A stretch of 45,594 nt of DNA from NCBI GenBank assembly GCA_003165235.1, contig PLSV01000364.1, forward strand, positions 24,356 to 69,949. The letters are read 5' to 3'. Below the pieces are notes generated by a model. The model saw nothing but the letters and a program-made list of their open reading frames with translations, ran no database searches and was not told where the DNA came from. The DNA is from Syntrophobacteraceae bacterium (lineage in GTDB: Bacteria; Desulfobacterota; Syntrophobacteria; Syntrophobacterales; Syntrophobacteraceae). Shown here in pieces: positions 33,023 to 42,243 of this stretch. Each line of letters starts with the position of its first letter. Position 1 is the first letter of the stretch. The translations under genes were made by a program, and so were the position numbers.

Positions 33023-34267
33023 ATGTTCAGGGAATTCGTAAATAAATTCAGGCGCAATCGCGACAGGCGCCTATGGCGCAAGCACCCGCTGCAGAAGAGT
33101 TACGATGCGGTCATTATCGGAGGCGGTCTTCATGGCCTCGGCGCGGCCTATTACCTGGGGCGGGATCATGGGATGACCAATGTTGCCGTGATCGAGCGCC
33201 GATACGTCGGATACGGGGGCAGCGGACGCAACACTTCGATCGTCCGCTCCAACCAGCGCAGCAAGGAGAACATTCCCCTCTATGACGAGGGGCTCAAACT
33301 CTGGCCGGAATTGATGCGGGAGCTGGACTTCAACCTGATGTGCTTCAACTGCGGCAATCTCAATCTCGTTCACGCAGAGGCCGAGGCAGCGGCCCTCAAA
33401 ATGACGGTGGCGACCGCTCAATTCATGGGTGTGAAGTCGGAGTTTCTAACCCCGGAGGAATGCAAGAAGCTGGTCCCGCAGCTCGATATCAGCGACAGGC
33501 TGCGCTTTCCGATCGTGGGTGGGATGTACCATCCTCCAGGAGGCACCGTGCGGCACGACGCGGTGGTCTGGGCCCTGGCCAGAGGGGCTGACAAACTGGG
33601 GACCCATATTCATCAACTCACCGAAGTCCAGGGCATCGATGTGGAAGACGGCAAGGTCACCGGTGTCAGAACGGACAAAGGAATTATTCGAACGCCGATC
33701 GTTCTCAATGCGGCAGGGGGCTACAGCCCAACTATCTCGTCAATGGTGTGCATACAATTGCCGATCAGCGTGCTGCCGCTCCAGGCCATGGTCTCCGAGC
33801 CGCTGAAGCCCTTCCTGGATCACGTGCTCTCTTCCGGGCGCTACCACGCCTATGCCAGCCAGAGCCTCAAAGGAGAGATCGTGACGGGGTCGCACATGGA
33901 CCCATGGCCGACATACAACACGGCCTACACATCGGCGCGATACCTCAAACACCAGGGCGAAGCCCTCATAGACATGATGCCATGCCTCCGAGGGACCAGG
34001 TTCATGCGGATCTGGGCAGGCCTGACCGACATGACGCCCGATATGGCCCCCATCATGAGCGACAGCCACATCGAAGGCTACTACATGGATTGTGGATGGG
34101 GGTACTTCGGCTTCAAGTCGGGGCCGATCACCGGACGATACATGGCCGAGTGGCTGGCTTCACGCAAGTGTCCGGATATTCTGAAACCCTTCAGCCTCAG
34201 GCGCTACAGAGATTACAACCTGCAGCGGGAGACGGGCGCGACGATGTACTACACCCCGTGGAACTAG
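33023..34267 (+). CDS. soxB: Sarcosine-oxidase-type beta subunit (SoxB / N-methylglutamate dehydrogenase MgdA)
   Basis: About 414 residues. The dinucleotide-binding fold SYDAVIIGGGLHGLGAAYYL holds FAD. The signature GRNTSIVRSNQRSKE and the site GGTVRHDAVVWALARGA follow; its His (about residue 178) matches the His that carries covalent FMN in heterotetrameric sarcosine oxidase. The C-terminal GGWGYFGFKSGP-type loop is present as DCGWGYFGFKSGP. The enzyme oxidises an N-methyl amino acid and hands the methylene group to tetrahydrofolate. Starts: ATG 33023 or TTG 33014. GGAG sits three bases before the TTG and twelve before the ATG, so neither is ideal. Confidence 0.9.
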   Translation: MFREFVNKFRRNRDRRLWRKHPLQKSYDAVIIGGGLHGLGAAYYLGRDHGMTNVAVIERRYVGYGGSGRNTSIVRSNQRSKENIPLYDEGLKLWPELMRELDFNLMCFNCGNLNLVHAEAEAAALKMTVATAQFMGVKSEFLTPEECKKLVPQLDISDRLRFPIVGGMYHPPGGTVRHDAVVWALARGADKLGTHIHQLTEVQGIDVEDGKVTGVRTDKGIIRTPIVLNAAGGYSPTISSMVCIQLPISVLPLQAMVSEPLKPFLDHVLSSGRYHAYASQSLKGEIVTGSHMDPWPTYNTAYTSARYLKHQGEALIDMMPCLRGTRFMRIWAGLTDMTPDMAPIMSDSHIEGYYMDCGWGYFGFKSGPITGRYMAEWLASRKCPDILKPFSLRRYRDYNLQRETGATMYYTPWN

Positions 34268-34279
34268 AGGAGAAAATCC

Positions 34280-34534
34280 GTGTCTTTTCTGATCGATTGC
34301 CCCCATTGCGGGCCGCGCAATATATATGAGTTTCGATTCGGCGGGGAAGTCAAACCCCGGCCTGACGAGAATAGAGTTACCGATGAGGAGTGGGCGGATT
34401 ACATCTACCTGGCGGACAACGTTTGCGGACCGCAGAACGAGTGGTGGTTCCATACCAGGGGCTGCGGCTGCTGGTTTGCCGTTACCAGGGATACGCGCAC
34501 CAACCTGCCGGTCATATGCGAGGAGAAAGCGTGA
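34280..34534 (+). CDS. soxD: Sarcosine-oxidase-type delta subunit (SoxD / MgdB)
   Basis: An 84-residue zinc-binding subunit. CPHCG at residues 7-11 and the CGC and His residues in FHTRGCGCWFAV match the metal site of SoxD. Family phrases EFRFGGEVKPRP, VTDEEWADYIYLADN and WFAVTRDT are clear. The start is GTG (34280) with GAGGAG eight bases upstream. Stop and next start overlap (TGATG at 34532-34536), so delta and alpha subunits are translationally coupled. It is essential to fold and metal content of the tetramer in characterised enzymes. Confidence 0.9.
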   Translation: MSFLIDCPHCGPRNIYEFRFGGEVKPRPDENRVTDEEWADYIYLADNVCGPQNEWWFHTRGCGCWFAVTRDTRTNLPVICEEKA

Positions 34535-37470
34535 TGGTTCGATTGCCTAAGGCTCCAACGCAGCGTATCGACCGAGAGCGGGAAATCGTCTTCAACTACA
34601 AGGGCAAGCCGATGAAAGGGCTGGAGGGAGACACTATCGCGACCGCCCTTTTTGCCGAAGGCGTGCGCATCTTTTCCCGCAGCATGAAGTATCACCGGCC
34701 AAGAGGCCTGTATAACCTGGACGGCTACAGCTCCCACTGCCTGATGGGCGTGGACGGAGAGCCGAATGTCCGGGCGTGCAGGACACCTTTACGCCAGGGG
34801 ATGGTGGTCAAACCGCAGAACGTTATCGGGAGTCCGGAATGGGATCTCATGTCGGTTATGCAATGGTTCGGTTTCGCCATGCCGGTGGGTTTCTACTACA
34901 AAGTGTTCCACAAGCCGGCGTGGCTTTGGAAGTTTGTCGAGCCGGTGATCAGGCGGGCGGCTGGGTTTGGCGTTGTCGATCCCACGATGCCGGACGGCAT
35001 TTACGAAAACCGCTACCTCAATGCCGAAGTGTGCATCGTAGGCGGCGGCCCGGCGGGGATGCGTGCTGCGCTGGAGGCCGCGAGAAGCGGTGTTCGCGTG
35101 ATTCTGCTCGAGACAAAAGACCAACTCGGCGGCGCCCTGAACTACCGCACCGTCCCGGTGAACGGAGGCGCTCCAGCGTTTCTGCACTCAGCGCAGCTTG
35201 CCGGCGAAGTTCTTGCCTGCGAAAACATCCGGGTGCTGCTTTCAACCTCCGCAACGGCGATCTACCAGTCCAATCAGGTCACGGCGGTGCAGCGGGGGGG
35301 ACCTGGCGACCACTTCCGCGAGTGTTATTACGAAATTCGCGCGAAAAGCGTCGTTGCCGCCACCGGCGCCATCGAGCGGCCGCTCATTTTCCAGAACAAC
35401 GATATGCCCGGAATCATGCAGGGGAGCTGTGCGCACCAATTGGCCAACACGTATGCGATCAAGCCGGGAAGCCGGGCGGTTGTCAGCGGGTTCCATGACG
35501 GCATGCTGGAAGTCGCAGTCGATTTGGCGGAACTCGGCGTGGAAATCGCCGCCGTGGCCGACGGCCGTCCAAGCGGATTCGATACCGCTGCCATTGACCG
35601 TTTGAGCCGTTTGGGCATCCCCTTTTTCCGGGGCTGTGCGGTAAGCAGCGCGGGCGGGTTCCGTTGCATCTCCAGGGCTACTTTGCAGCCCCTTGGAGAC
35701 GGAAAGCCATTGCGGTTCGACTGCGATCTGCTCGTCACCTCGGCTGGCGAAACACCACTTTCTCAACTCCTCCAGGTTGCGGGCGCCAAGATGGCCTACG
35801 ATTCTCATTCGGCCAGGTTCTTGCCGGTTGAACTCCCGCCCTGCATTCATGCGGCCGGGCGCGTCATGGCTCTTGACGATATCGCAGCCATCGAAGCCCA
35901 GGGACGGCTGGCCGCTCTGGCTGCTTTGGAGGATTGCGGCCTCGATGTCGGCGTGGAGATGAAAGCGGCCGGGGAGGCCCTGGAAGTTCTCTCGCGCCCC
36001 AAACCGGGTCTTGGGATTGTCCGGACTTCCGGTAAGGGTCACAAGCGCTTCGTGTGCTTCGATGACGACGTTACGGTAGACCAGATCGCAGACGCCATAG
36101 AAGAAGGTTTCGACCAGGCTGAGCTTGTCAAGCGCTATACGACCGCCGGGACGGGGCCGTCCCAGAGCTATCTCGCCGGACAAAACCTGCCGCTGGTTGT
36201 CGGCGCGCTCAAAGGCCTGGGGCCCGGCGCCGTAATGCCGACGACCATACGCCCGCCCATCTTCCCGACCGGCATGGCCGTTCTGGGGGGCCGCCGGCAC
36301 GCGCCCGTCAAGCACACCCCGCTTCACGACCGCCAGAAGGCCGTGGGCGGCGCCATGCGCCTGGCCGGCGTCTGGAAACGCGCCCGGTTCTTCGAAAACG
36401 AGCAGGCGATCTCAGAAATTGAGAACGTGCGTAAGAACGTTGGATTTATCGATGTCTCCACACTGGGGAAGTTCCGCCTGTTCGGACCGGACGCCCTGAA
36501 GCTCCTTCAGAGGGTCTATGCCGGAGACATGAGCACAGTGGCCCATGGCAAGCTCAAGTATGGCGCGATGTGCAACGAACAGGGCGTGATCATTGATGAC
36601 GGCGTGGTTACCCAAATGGGCGAAAACGATTACTTCTTCACCACGAGCACGGTTAGGGCCGCCAACACCGGTGAGTGGCTGAGCTTCCACAGCAGGGGGG
36701 AAGACTGGCGGACCAGCCTGGTCAACCTCACCGACGCCATGGCGGGGATCAACCTGGCGGGGCCGGGCGCACGGGAGGTGCTCTCCAGACTGACCGGCGG
36801 CGACTTGAGCAATGAGGCGTTTCCTTATATGGGCATTCGCCGGATGACGCTCTGCGGCGAGATAGAGGTGCTCGTAATGAGGCTGGGATTCGTGGGAGAG
36901 CTTTGCTATGAGATCCATGCGCTCTCATCATACGGCCCCGCGCTCCACGACGCTATCCTGGACGCCGGGAAATCTTTCGGGATCAAACCCTTTGGACTGG
37001 AGGCGCAATCCGTGCTGCGCCTCGAAAAAGGGCACGTCATCATAGGGCTTGATACCGACAATCACTCCACACTCCATGACATTGGAATGAGCTGGGCCTG
37101 GGACCGGCGTAAAACGGACGCGAAGACCGTCGGAGCGCCGGCGTTGCGCGCCACCGAAAAACAGGCGCACCGGCAAAAGCTGGTGGGATTCAAGATGAAC
37201 AACCCCCGGGAAACGCCGGCGGATGGTTCCATCGTCGTTGCAGCAGGCGTAGTGAAAGGGCGTGTCTGCTCTTCGCGCTACAGCACGACACTCGGGCAGT
37301 CCATCGGTATGGCCCTCGTCGATCCTGAGCTGGCCGCGATGGGGGGCGCACTGGAAATTTACACGGACGGAAAACTGGTGAAAGGGCGACTGCCTGCTGT
37401 CGCCACAGTCAAGGCCGAAATCGTGCCGACACCTTTCTATGACCCTGAAGGACTTCGCATGAAAAGCTAA
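34534..37470 (+). CDS. soxA: Sarcosine-oxidase-type alpha subunit (SoxA / MgdC)
   Basis: A 978-residue subunit, the normal size. It opens with a ferredoxin-like part (GDTIATALFAEGVRIFSRSM, then SSHCLMGVDGEPNVRAC). The first Cys of that motif is missing, as in other alpha subunits that lack a 2Fe-2S cluster. The nucleotide-binding fold EVCIVGGGPAGMRAALEAAR (about 167) takes NAD+. The C-terminal third is GCV_T/GCV_T_C (aminomethyltransferase) with GVIIDDGVVTQM, which binds tetrahydrofolate, the C1 acceptor. AGGAG lies eight bases before ATG 34534, which overlaps the soxD stop. The frame runs further upstream, but those residues are a shadow of soxD. Confidence 0.92.
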   Translation: MVRLPKAPTQRIDREREIVFNYKGKPMKGLEGDTIATALFAEGVRIFSRSMKYHRPRGLYNLDGYSSHCLMGVDGEPNVRACRTPLRQGMVVKPQNVIGSPEWDLMSVMQWFGFAMPVGFYYKVFHKPAWLWKFVEPVIRRAAGFGVVDPTMPDGIYENRYLNAEVCIVGGGPAGMRAALEAARSGVRVILLETKDQLGGALNYRTVPVNGGAPAFLHSAQLAGEVLACENIRVLLSTSATAIYQSNQVTAVQRGGPGDHFRECYYEIRAKSVVAATGAIERPLIFQNNDMPGIMQGSCAHQLANTYAIKPGSRAVVSGFHDGMLEVAVDLAELGVEIAAVADGRPSGFDTAAIDRLSRLGIPFFRGCAVSSAGGFRCISRATLQPLGDGKPLRFDCDLLVTSAGETPLSQLLQVAGAKMAYDSHSARFLPVELPPCIHAAGRVMALDDIAAIEAQGRLAALAALEDCGLDVGVEMKAAGEALEVLSRPKPGLGIVRTSGKGHKRFVCFDDDVTVDQIADAIEEGFDQAELVKRYTTAGTGPSQSYLAGQNLPLVVGALKGLGPGAVMPTTIRPPIFPTGMAVLGGRRHAPVKHTPLHDRQKAVGGAMRLAGVWKRARFFENEQAISEIENVRKNVGFIDVSTLGKFRLFGPDALKLLQRVYAGDMSTVAHGKLKYGAMCNEQGVIIDDGVVTQMGENDYFFTTSTVRAANTGEWLSFHSRGEDWRTSLVNLTDAMAGINLAGPGAREVLSRLTGGDLSNEAFPYMGIRRMTLCGEIEVLVMRLGFVGELCYEIHALSSYGPALHDAILDAGKSFGIKPFGLEAQSVLRLEKGHVIIGLDTDNHSTLHDIGMSWAWDRRKTDAKTVGAPALRATEKQAHRQKLVGFKMNNPRETPADGSIVVAAGVVKGRVCSSRYSTTLGQSIGMALVDPELAAMGGALEIYTDGKLVKGRLPAVATVKAEIVPTPFYDPEGLRMKS

Positions 37471-37519
37471 ACGGGTCTCCTGACGTCCGTTCGAAAAATC
37501 ACCTGTTAAGGAAAAGCTA

Positions 37520-38161
37520 ATGCTGAAACGTGTTTCACCTGTCGATATGAGTTTAAAAGCGGAGCGGGTTCTGGCGCGAAACGGCTGGGAAATTTCCCTG
37601 GCCTACGCCGCTGAAAGACGCCAAAGCGCCTTGTTTCTAACGGACTTGAGCCCTGCGCCCAAGTGGACCTTGCAGGGACAGGGTCTAGACGCGATTCGCC
37701 CGGCGGGCTTGAGCATACCGGAAAAGCCGGGTATGATCACCTTGGAGCGGAGCCTGCTCATCGTCCGTCTCCTTCCTGCGGAATGCAGGATCATGGACCT
37801 CGGTGAACAGACTCCCGTCTTCGAGGAAACGGGCTTCACGGATGTCGCCGATGCCTATGCGGCCATTGCCCTCGTGGGAACCCGGTGCTTCGATGTGCTT
37901 GCAAAGCTGAGTTCGATCGACCTCGAAGGACAATTCAGTCCAAGGGCTGCGCTGGCGCCCGTGGAAGATGTGACGTGCCTCCTGGTGCGCGTCGAGGGGA
38001 CGGGCGGCGTTCCAGGGATTATCCTTGCGGGTGCGCGCGGCTACGGCCACTTCTTTCTCGATGCATTGCTCGATGCCGGAAGGGAGTATTCCATCCAGGC
38101 GGCGGGATGGGAACGCTTCAGCCAATGGATTGCCGGGGCATACACTCCAGCGGCCGGATAA
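37520..38161 (+). CDS. soxG: Sarcosine-oxidase-type gamma subunit (SoxG / MgdD)
   Basis: A 213-residue subunit of the GCV_T-like fold. Phrases such as RSLLIVRLLPAECRIMDL, DVADAYAAIALVGTRCFDVL, DLEGQFSPRAALAPVEDVTC and LAGARGYGHFFLDALLDAGR are typical of SoxG, which is poorly conserved. It completes the B-D-A-G order found in sarcosine oxidases and N-methylglutamate dehydrogenases. AAGGA lies eight bases before the ATG. Together the four genes suggest a flavoenzyme that works on N-methylglutamate, with sarcosine or dimethylglycine as the main alternatives. Confidence 0.85.
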   Translation: MLKRVSPVDMSLKAERVLARNGWEISLAYAAERRQSALFLTDLSPAPKWTLQGQGLDAIRPAGLSIPEKPGMITLERSLLIVRLLPAECRIMDLGEQTPVFEETGFTDVADAYAAIALVGTRCFDVLAKLSSIDLEGQFSPRAALAPVEDVTCLLVRVEGTGGVPGIILAGARGYGHFFLDALLDAGREYSIQAAGWERFSQWIAGAYTPAAG

Positions 38162-38173
38162 AAATGCGGGGGA

Positions 38174-38674
38174 ATGATTTTTCAGTTTGTTGAGACCATG
38201 GCCTACGAAGAAATAGTGAGTTTTCTCAGGAAAAAAGGCGTCTCGTTTAAAATGCACGAGCATGAGCCGGTTATAACGATCAGGGACGCCGAGGAAAAAG
38301 CGCCCACTCTCATTGACGGGCTGCTCAAGACGGTGGCCTTCAGGATCAAGGACTCATTCTGGGTGCTTGCCGCCGTCAAATGCCGGGACCGGATCGACTA
38401 CCGCAGACTTGCCGCCGCGCTCGGCGTTAATCGAAGGGAATTGCGCAGTCTTTCGCCCGAAGAGGTGATGAGAGACCTGGGGTATGAGGTTGGGGGAGTA
38501 GGGCCGGTTCCACCGCGCGGCGACGTCCTCACCGTTTTTGACGAAGGCCTGCGGAGTGCAAAAATAGTCTACTTCGGGAGCGGGAAGAATACCCTCACAT
38601 TGGAAGTCGAGTTTGACAAGCTGCTCGCAGCCACCGGGGGCAAGTTATGCCCTATCGTGCATGATACTCCGTGA
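38174..38674 (+). CDS. YbaK/ProX-type aminoacyl-tRNA deacylase
   Basis: A 166-residue (158 from ATG 38198) member of the YbaK/EbsC/ProXp family, which clears mischarged aminoacyl-tRNAs such as Ala-tRNA(Pro) or Cys-tRNA(Pro). Family positions are KTVAFRIKDSFWVLAAVK, DRIDYRRLAAALGV and GYEVGGVGPVPPRGDVLTVFDEGL, ending in LTLEVEFDKLLAAT. Two starts are possible: 38174 (GGGG just upstream) and 38198. It lies 12 bases after soxG and may be co-transcribed with it; no functional link to methylamine metabolism is obvious. Confidence 0.87.
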   Translation: MIFQFVETMAYEEIVSFLRKKGVSFKMHEHEPVITIRDAEEKAPTLIDGLLKTVAFRIKDSFWVLAAVKCRDRIDYRRLAAALGVNRRELRSLSPEEVMRDLGYEVGGVGPVPPRGDVLTVFDEGLRSAKIVYFGSGKNTLTLEVEFDKLLAATGGKLCPIVHDTP

Positions 38675-38704
38675 GAAAAGCGCGGCGGAATGGCGCCCCC
38701 AGGC

Positions 38705-38737
38705 GTTTTGCCGCGCACCCAAGCGCGCGGGCAAAAC
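38705..38737. terminator. GC-rich hairpin between convergent genes
   Basis: GTTTTGCCGCGC, six bases, then GCGCGCGGGCAAAAC form a long near-perfect stem in the 226-base gap between the ybaK-like gene and the cyclase gene. There is no T run after it. It may end both transcripts or block read-through. Confidence 0.5.
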
Positions 38738-38900
38738 CCCGGGCTCCGCCAGGCTGAGCCATGTAGCCTCCCCGCAAACCCATCGATTTCCTTCCATGGT
38801 CCTCCACATATTGCCTGGTCCATTTCCCCGCAGGGTCCGGGAGGTCTGCGCCATAGAAACGAAGCTCCGATTTGATCCGGTCTTGTCCCGTAGAATGCGC

Positions 38901-40856
38901 TCATTCATCAGCCACTTCATAAGCACGAACGGGGGCCTGCATTCCTTTTACATTGATCTCTCCGAAAAGCCGGGTGGAAATAAAAGGCGCGATGAGGTCA
39001 CGGGTCCTCTGGGAAATGAGGATGCCGCCAACCGGCGCGCTCGACTCTAACCTTTTTGCCAGGTTCACTGCGGAACCGAGCACGGTGTATGATAGCCGTC
39101 GAGACGACCCCATGTTGCCCACAACGACCTCCCCAGTATTTATCCCGATCCGCACGCGCACCGGGAAACCGCCTTCCCCGGCCCATTTTGCGCTAAGTTC
39201 GCGAGCCTTGTTCTGCATCTCGATCGCCGCCCGGACCGACCTCAGAGCATGGTCCGGCGCCGGTTCGGGGTCCCCAAAAAAGACCATCATCCCGTCCCCG
39301 ATGTACTTATCGACGGTCCCTTTGTGTGTAAACACCACTTCCACCATTGTTTCGAAATAGTCATTCAGGAAGCCCCGAATCCGGTCGGGCGAATATGAGG
39401 AGGAGTGTGCGGAAAAATCCTTGATGTCACTGAAAAGGATCGTCAGCTCTTTTCTCTGCCCCTTGCTTATCATTGTCGGGTCCGCAAGTATCCTTTCGAC
39501 AACCGAGGGCGGGAAATAGGACTCGAAAGACCGCCTAAGAACCTCCTTTTCCCTTGAGTCCCGGAAATATCGAAAAGCCATGATCACCGTAACTACAGCG
39601 GCGCAGGAGATTACAGGGCGGATTATGTTGAGCATCAGTCCATAGGCGAGAAAAAGGGCAAGTGCGGCGGCGGCATAGCAGGCTATGAGCAGGGCGGCGC
39701 CGCCGGTGAATAAAATTGGGGAAAAGCGGGTCGACAAAAGGAGAATAAGGGCAACCATCCCCAGCTCAATCGCCAGTATCCCGGCAGGGCTTATCTCGGT
39801 TAAAAAGGCGCGGGAAAGGATTGTCTGTATTACGTTGGCATGCAGCCCGCTCAACGGGAAAATTATATCCACCGGCACCGCTCCGAGATCCGTTGCGCCG
39901 GTCGAAACGTCGGAGACCACGGCTATCTTTCCCGAAAGCTCATCGGTCCACATCTGGAATGCGTCCCGGTCGCCCGATGCGGAAAGGATCTGTGCGAAAT
40001 TGTAGTGGCGCATCTCCCCCCATGGCCCGATGAAATTAATTATCATCGCGCCATTGCTGTCGATCGGGATGAAAAAGTCTCGAGGTGGGCCTCCGGGGAA
40101 CCTTGCGTCCTTGATCCGGATGTAGCTGCCCGGCTTTACGGTAATCTTTTCCGGCCCAGCTCCGAGGTAGTCGCAAACGACGCGAAACGGCAGACTTGGA
40201 TAAAAACCGCCTTCGCATCGGACCAGCAGCGGCATACGGCGGATGACTCCATCACGGTCTGCTTTCAGGCTGAGAAACCCAATGCCCCTGGAGACCTCGG
40301 CAAGAGGCGGAAAAGTGATGATCGGCTTCGCCCCGGAGTAAAGCTCCTCCGATACGCCCTCCACTTTCACCGCCCACTTCGTATGGTCGAGATATTCGTG
40401 AATGTCTGGGGCCGTTCGGCCGGGGAGCGCCCCACTCTTAGACCCCAGCTCGATGGCCATGCCGAAGTAGACGTTCCCGGCATCACGCGTCGCTGTGATT
40501 ATCGCCTGGTCATCCGCCTGGTTGGTTCCGGCGGCGAAAATCAGATCGTATGCCTGGGCCGCTACGCGCATTGCCGCCAGGTTTCGAATCATCTGGCCGT
40601 ACTGGGATCGGGTCAGATAATAGGTCTTCATCTGCTGGATGGCGGTGTCGTTGAGGTCTATGTGAACTACCGTGCCATCGTAGGGAGGCTTGAGAGAGCT
40701 AATCGAGGAACGAAACAGGAAAAACCTGTCGAAGACCTGTGAATTCCAGGTTTCGAACAATCCCCCAAGAAGCTGGAAAATCAGTTGTACAATGCCGAAT
40801 GCGGCAATTGCCGCAAAGAGATACGTCCGGTTCGGCTTCCGGTTAGTTGTGATCAA
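38901..40856 (-). CDS. CHASE2-domain nucleotidyl cyclase (class III)
   Basis: A polytopic signalling protein of about 651 residues. One N-terminal helix leads to an extracytoplasmic CHASE2 sensor domain (about 45-330). Three hydrophobic segments follow (about 335-430). The class III cyclase domain (about 465-645) has both metal-binding Asp sites (LFSDIKDFSAHSS, IGDGMMVFFGDP) and the Lys in VDKYIGDG. The position usually held by Asp in adenylate cyclases is Ser (YTVLGSAVNLAKRLE), so ATP or GTP use is open. Two TTG starts exist: 40904 and 40856. I prefer 40856, with CCAGGA upstream and a 14-base overlap with the previous gene. Confidence 0.9.
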   Translation of the reverse strand: MITTNRKPNRTYLFAAIAAFGIVQLIFQLLGGLFETWNSQVFDRFFLFRSSISSLKPPYDGTVVHIDLNDTAIQQMKTYYLTRSQYGQMIRNLAAMRVAAQAYDLIFAAGTNQADDQAIITATRDAGNVYFGMAIELGSKSGALPGRTAPDIHEYLDHTKWAVKVEGVSEELYSGAKPIITFPPLAEVSRGIGFLSLKADRDGVIRRMPLLVRCEGGFYPSLPFRVVCDYLGAGPEKITVKPGSYIRIKDARFPGGPPRDFFIPIDSNGAMIINFIGPWGEMRHYNFAQILSASGDRDAFQMWTDELSGKIAVVSDVSTGATDLGAVPVDIIFPLSGLHANVIQTILSRAFLTEISPAGILAIELGMVALILLLSTRFSPILFTGGAALLIACYAAAALALFLAYGLMLNIIRPVISCAAVVTVIMAFRYFRDSREKEVLRRSFESYFPPSVVERILADPTMISKGQRKELTILFSDIKDFSAHSSSYSPDRIRGFLNDYFETMVEVVFTHKGTVDKYIGDGMMVFFGDPEPAPDHALRSVRAAIEMQNKARELSAKWAGEGGFPVRVRIGINTGEVVVGNMGSSRRLSYTVLGSAVNLAKRLESSAPVGGILISQRTRDLIAPFISTRLFGEINVKGMQAPVRAYEVADE

Positions 40857-41586
40857 TCGTATATGTCCTGGCCACAAAGCCGGTCGAAAGGATCTCGTCG
40901 GCAAAAGCTGCGATGTCCAGCCGGTCAGGGTCTTGGGCTTTTTCGACGCTTCTCAAGGCGCCCCCGATGGGAACCGGACGCTCGGCGGGCGAGCTCAGTT
41001 CCTGGTGTTCTCGTCTAAGCTCCCTTATCAGATCGACTAGCGTCCGGGCTGTCTCAGCTTTAAAAGCCGCTTCGGCGGACTCGTGCCGCAGATATGCCTT
41101 TTCCAACTCATCGAGGCGTTTGGCGGAGGCTACCAGATAGAATACTTCCTGGCCAGGGTTTTCATCCAGCCTGAACCATGCCTCTCCACGCGGAATGTAA
41201 TACCTGCGCTCCGGCTGATAATCGCCCTCAAACTGCTGGAGCGCATATGGAAAAAGCAGTTTGACGCTATCGCGCCGGTTATCGTGGAAAAGGTATACAA
41301 AGCATTTTCGTTGCAGTTCGACCATCATCTTGAGTTGGTCGCCGGATTTGAGGGCCATGTCTTGAGTGACCGGCTGCGTGCTGTCCTTTCCGTCCTGGAG
41401 CGTTTTGGCTGCGAATGCCCAGCGAAAATCCACTTCGGGATACACGGAGCGCCCGGCAGTGTCTTTTAGTGAGAAAGTCTCTTCGGCCGCGAAGGACAAT
41501 CCCGATGCACCGCCGGGTGTCAAGACAGGCTGAAAGAAAAGCAGCGCAAAAACGACTGAAAAGATCGATCTTCTTCTGAATTTCAT
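40843..41586 (-). CDS. Secreted DUF4384 domain protein
   Basis: A 247-residue protein with a signal peptide (FSVVFALLFFQPVLT, about residues 9-24). The DUF4384 domain, about residues 60-155, shows MALKSGDQLKMMVELQRKCF, YLFHDNRRDSVKLLFPYAL and YYIPRGEAWFRLDENPGQEV. The rest is Glu/Arg-rich with a helix (LVDLIRELRREHQEL). DUF4384 proteins occur with caspase-like and cyclase or kinase genes, where they seem to be envelope ligand-binding modules; their function is not known. It overlaps the cyclase gene, so the two are likely one transcript. Confidence 0.85.
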   Translation of the reverse strand: MKFRRRSIFSVVFALLFFQPVLTPGGASGLSFAAEETFSLKDTAGRSVYPEVDFRWAFAAKTLQDGKDSTQPVTQDMALKSGDQLKMMVELQRKCFVYLFHDNRRDSVKLLFPYALQQFEGDYQPERRYYIPRGEAWFRLDENPGQEVFYLVASAKRLDELEKAYLRHESAEAAFKAETARTLVDLIRELRREHQELSSPAERPVPIGGALRSVEKAQDPDRLDIAAFADEILSTGFVARTYTIDHN

Positions 41587-41613
41587 CTAAGTCAAACCCC
41601 TAAGAGCCATCTT

Positions 41614-42189
41614 TTATTCCTGAATCTTGTTGAGCAGCCAGGCCATGTTGCGCCCCAGGGTCTTCATCGTGTCAATCCCTTCAGCGTCTTTTTCCACGTC
41701 TCCCTTATCGAGCCCGAATCCCAGGTTCCAGTAACTGGCGCCTGGCACGATCATCTGGCTGATCAGGAAAAAATGATTTATGGAATCGAATACGTGGATT
41801 GACCCTGCGCGGCGTGCCGCTACGACCGCCGCTCCTACCTTGCGCTTGAACATGTTGCCGTTCGCCATGGCCACCAGGCCGGCGCGGTCTATCAGGGCCT
41901 TCATTTCAGCGCTTACGTCGGTGAAATATGTAGGCGAACCCAGTATTATCCCATCGGCCTGAGTCATCATGTCGATGCACTCGTTCAAATAATCATTATC
42001 AACGGCGCAGTGGCCGTCTTTGTTGTTGAAGCACTTGAAACAGGCCCTGCAGCCGTGGACGTCCTTGCCGGAAAGCTGCGCCATCTCGGTTTGGATGCCT
42101 GCATTCTCAAGTTCCCTGAAGACATAATTGATCAGAATAGCGGTATTGCCGTCTTTTCTCGCGCTTCCATTGAATCCGACAACCTTCAT
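41614..42189 (-). CDS. Flavodoxin-fold FMN reductase with Cys-rich (ISF-like) motif
   Basis: A 191-residue flavoprotein of the NADPH-dependent FMN reductase family. The phosphate loop [20 protein letters not shown] binds FMN. The stretch [20 protein letters not shown] carries four Cys in a CX2CX2CXnC-like pattern, as in iron-sulfur flavoproteins of anaerobes, so a 4Fe-4S cluster is possible. The [20 protein letters not shown] motif follows. It probably moves electrons in the cytosol. No link to its neighbours is obvious. The ATG at 42189 has GGGAGGGCGAG upstream. Confidence 0.9.
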   Translation of the reverse strand: MKVVGFNGSARKDGNTAILINYVFRELENAGIQTEMAQLSGKDVHGCRACFKCFNNKDGHCAVDNDYLNECIDMMTQADGIILGSPTYFTDVSAEMKALIDRAGLVAMANGNMFKRKVGAAVVAARRAGSIHVFDSINHFFLISQMIVPGASYWNLGFGLDKGDVEKDAEGIDTMKTLGRNMAWLLNKIQE

Positions 42190-42243
42190 CTCGCCCTCCC
42201 TGCGTTAGATCTGGTTTCAAGAAAAAAGAAAACCTGGAATGCT

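Noticed and set aside
34390..34533. N-terminal extension of the SoxA frame
   Set aside because: It is a shadow of the soxD gene in another frame; ATG 34534 has AGGAG and the family N-terminus.
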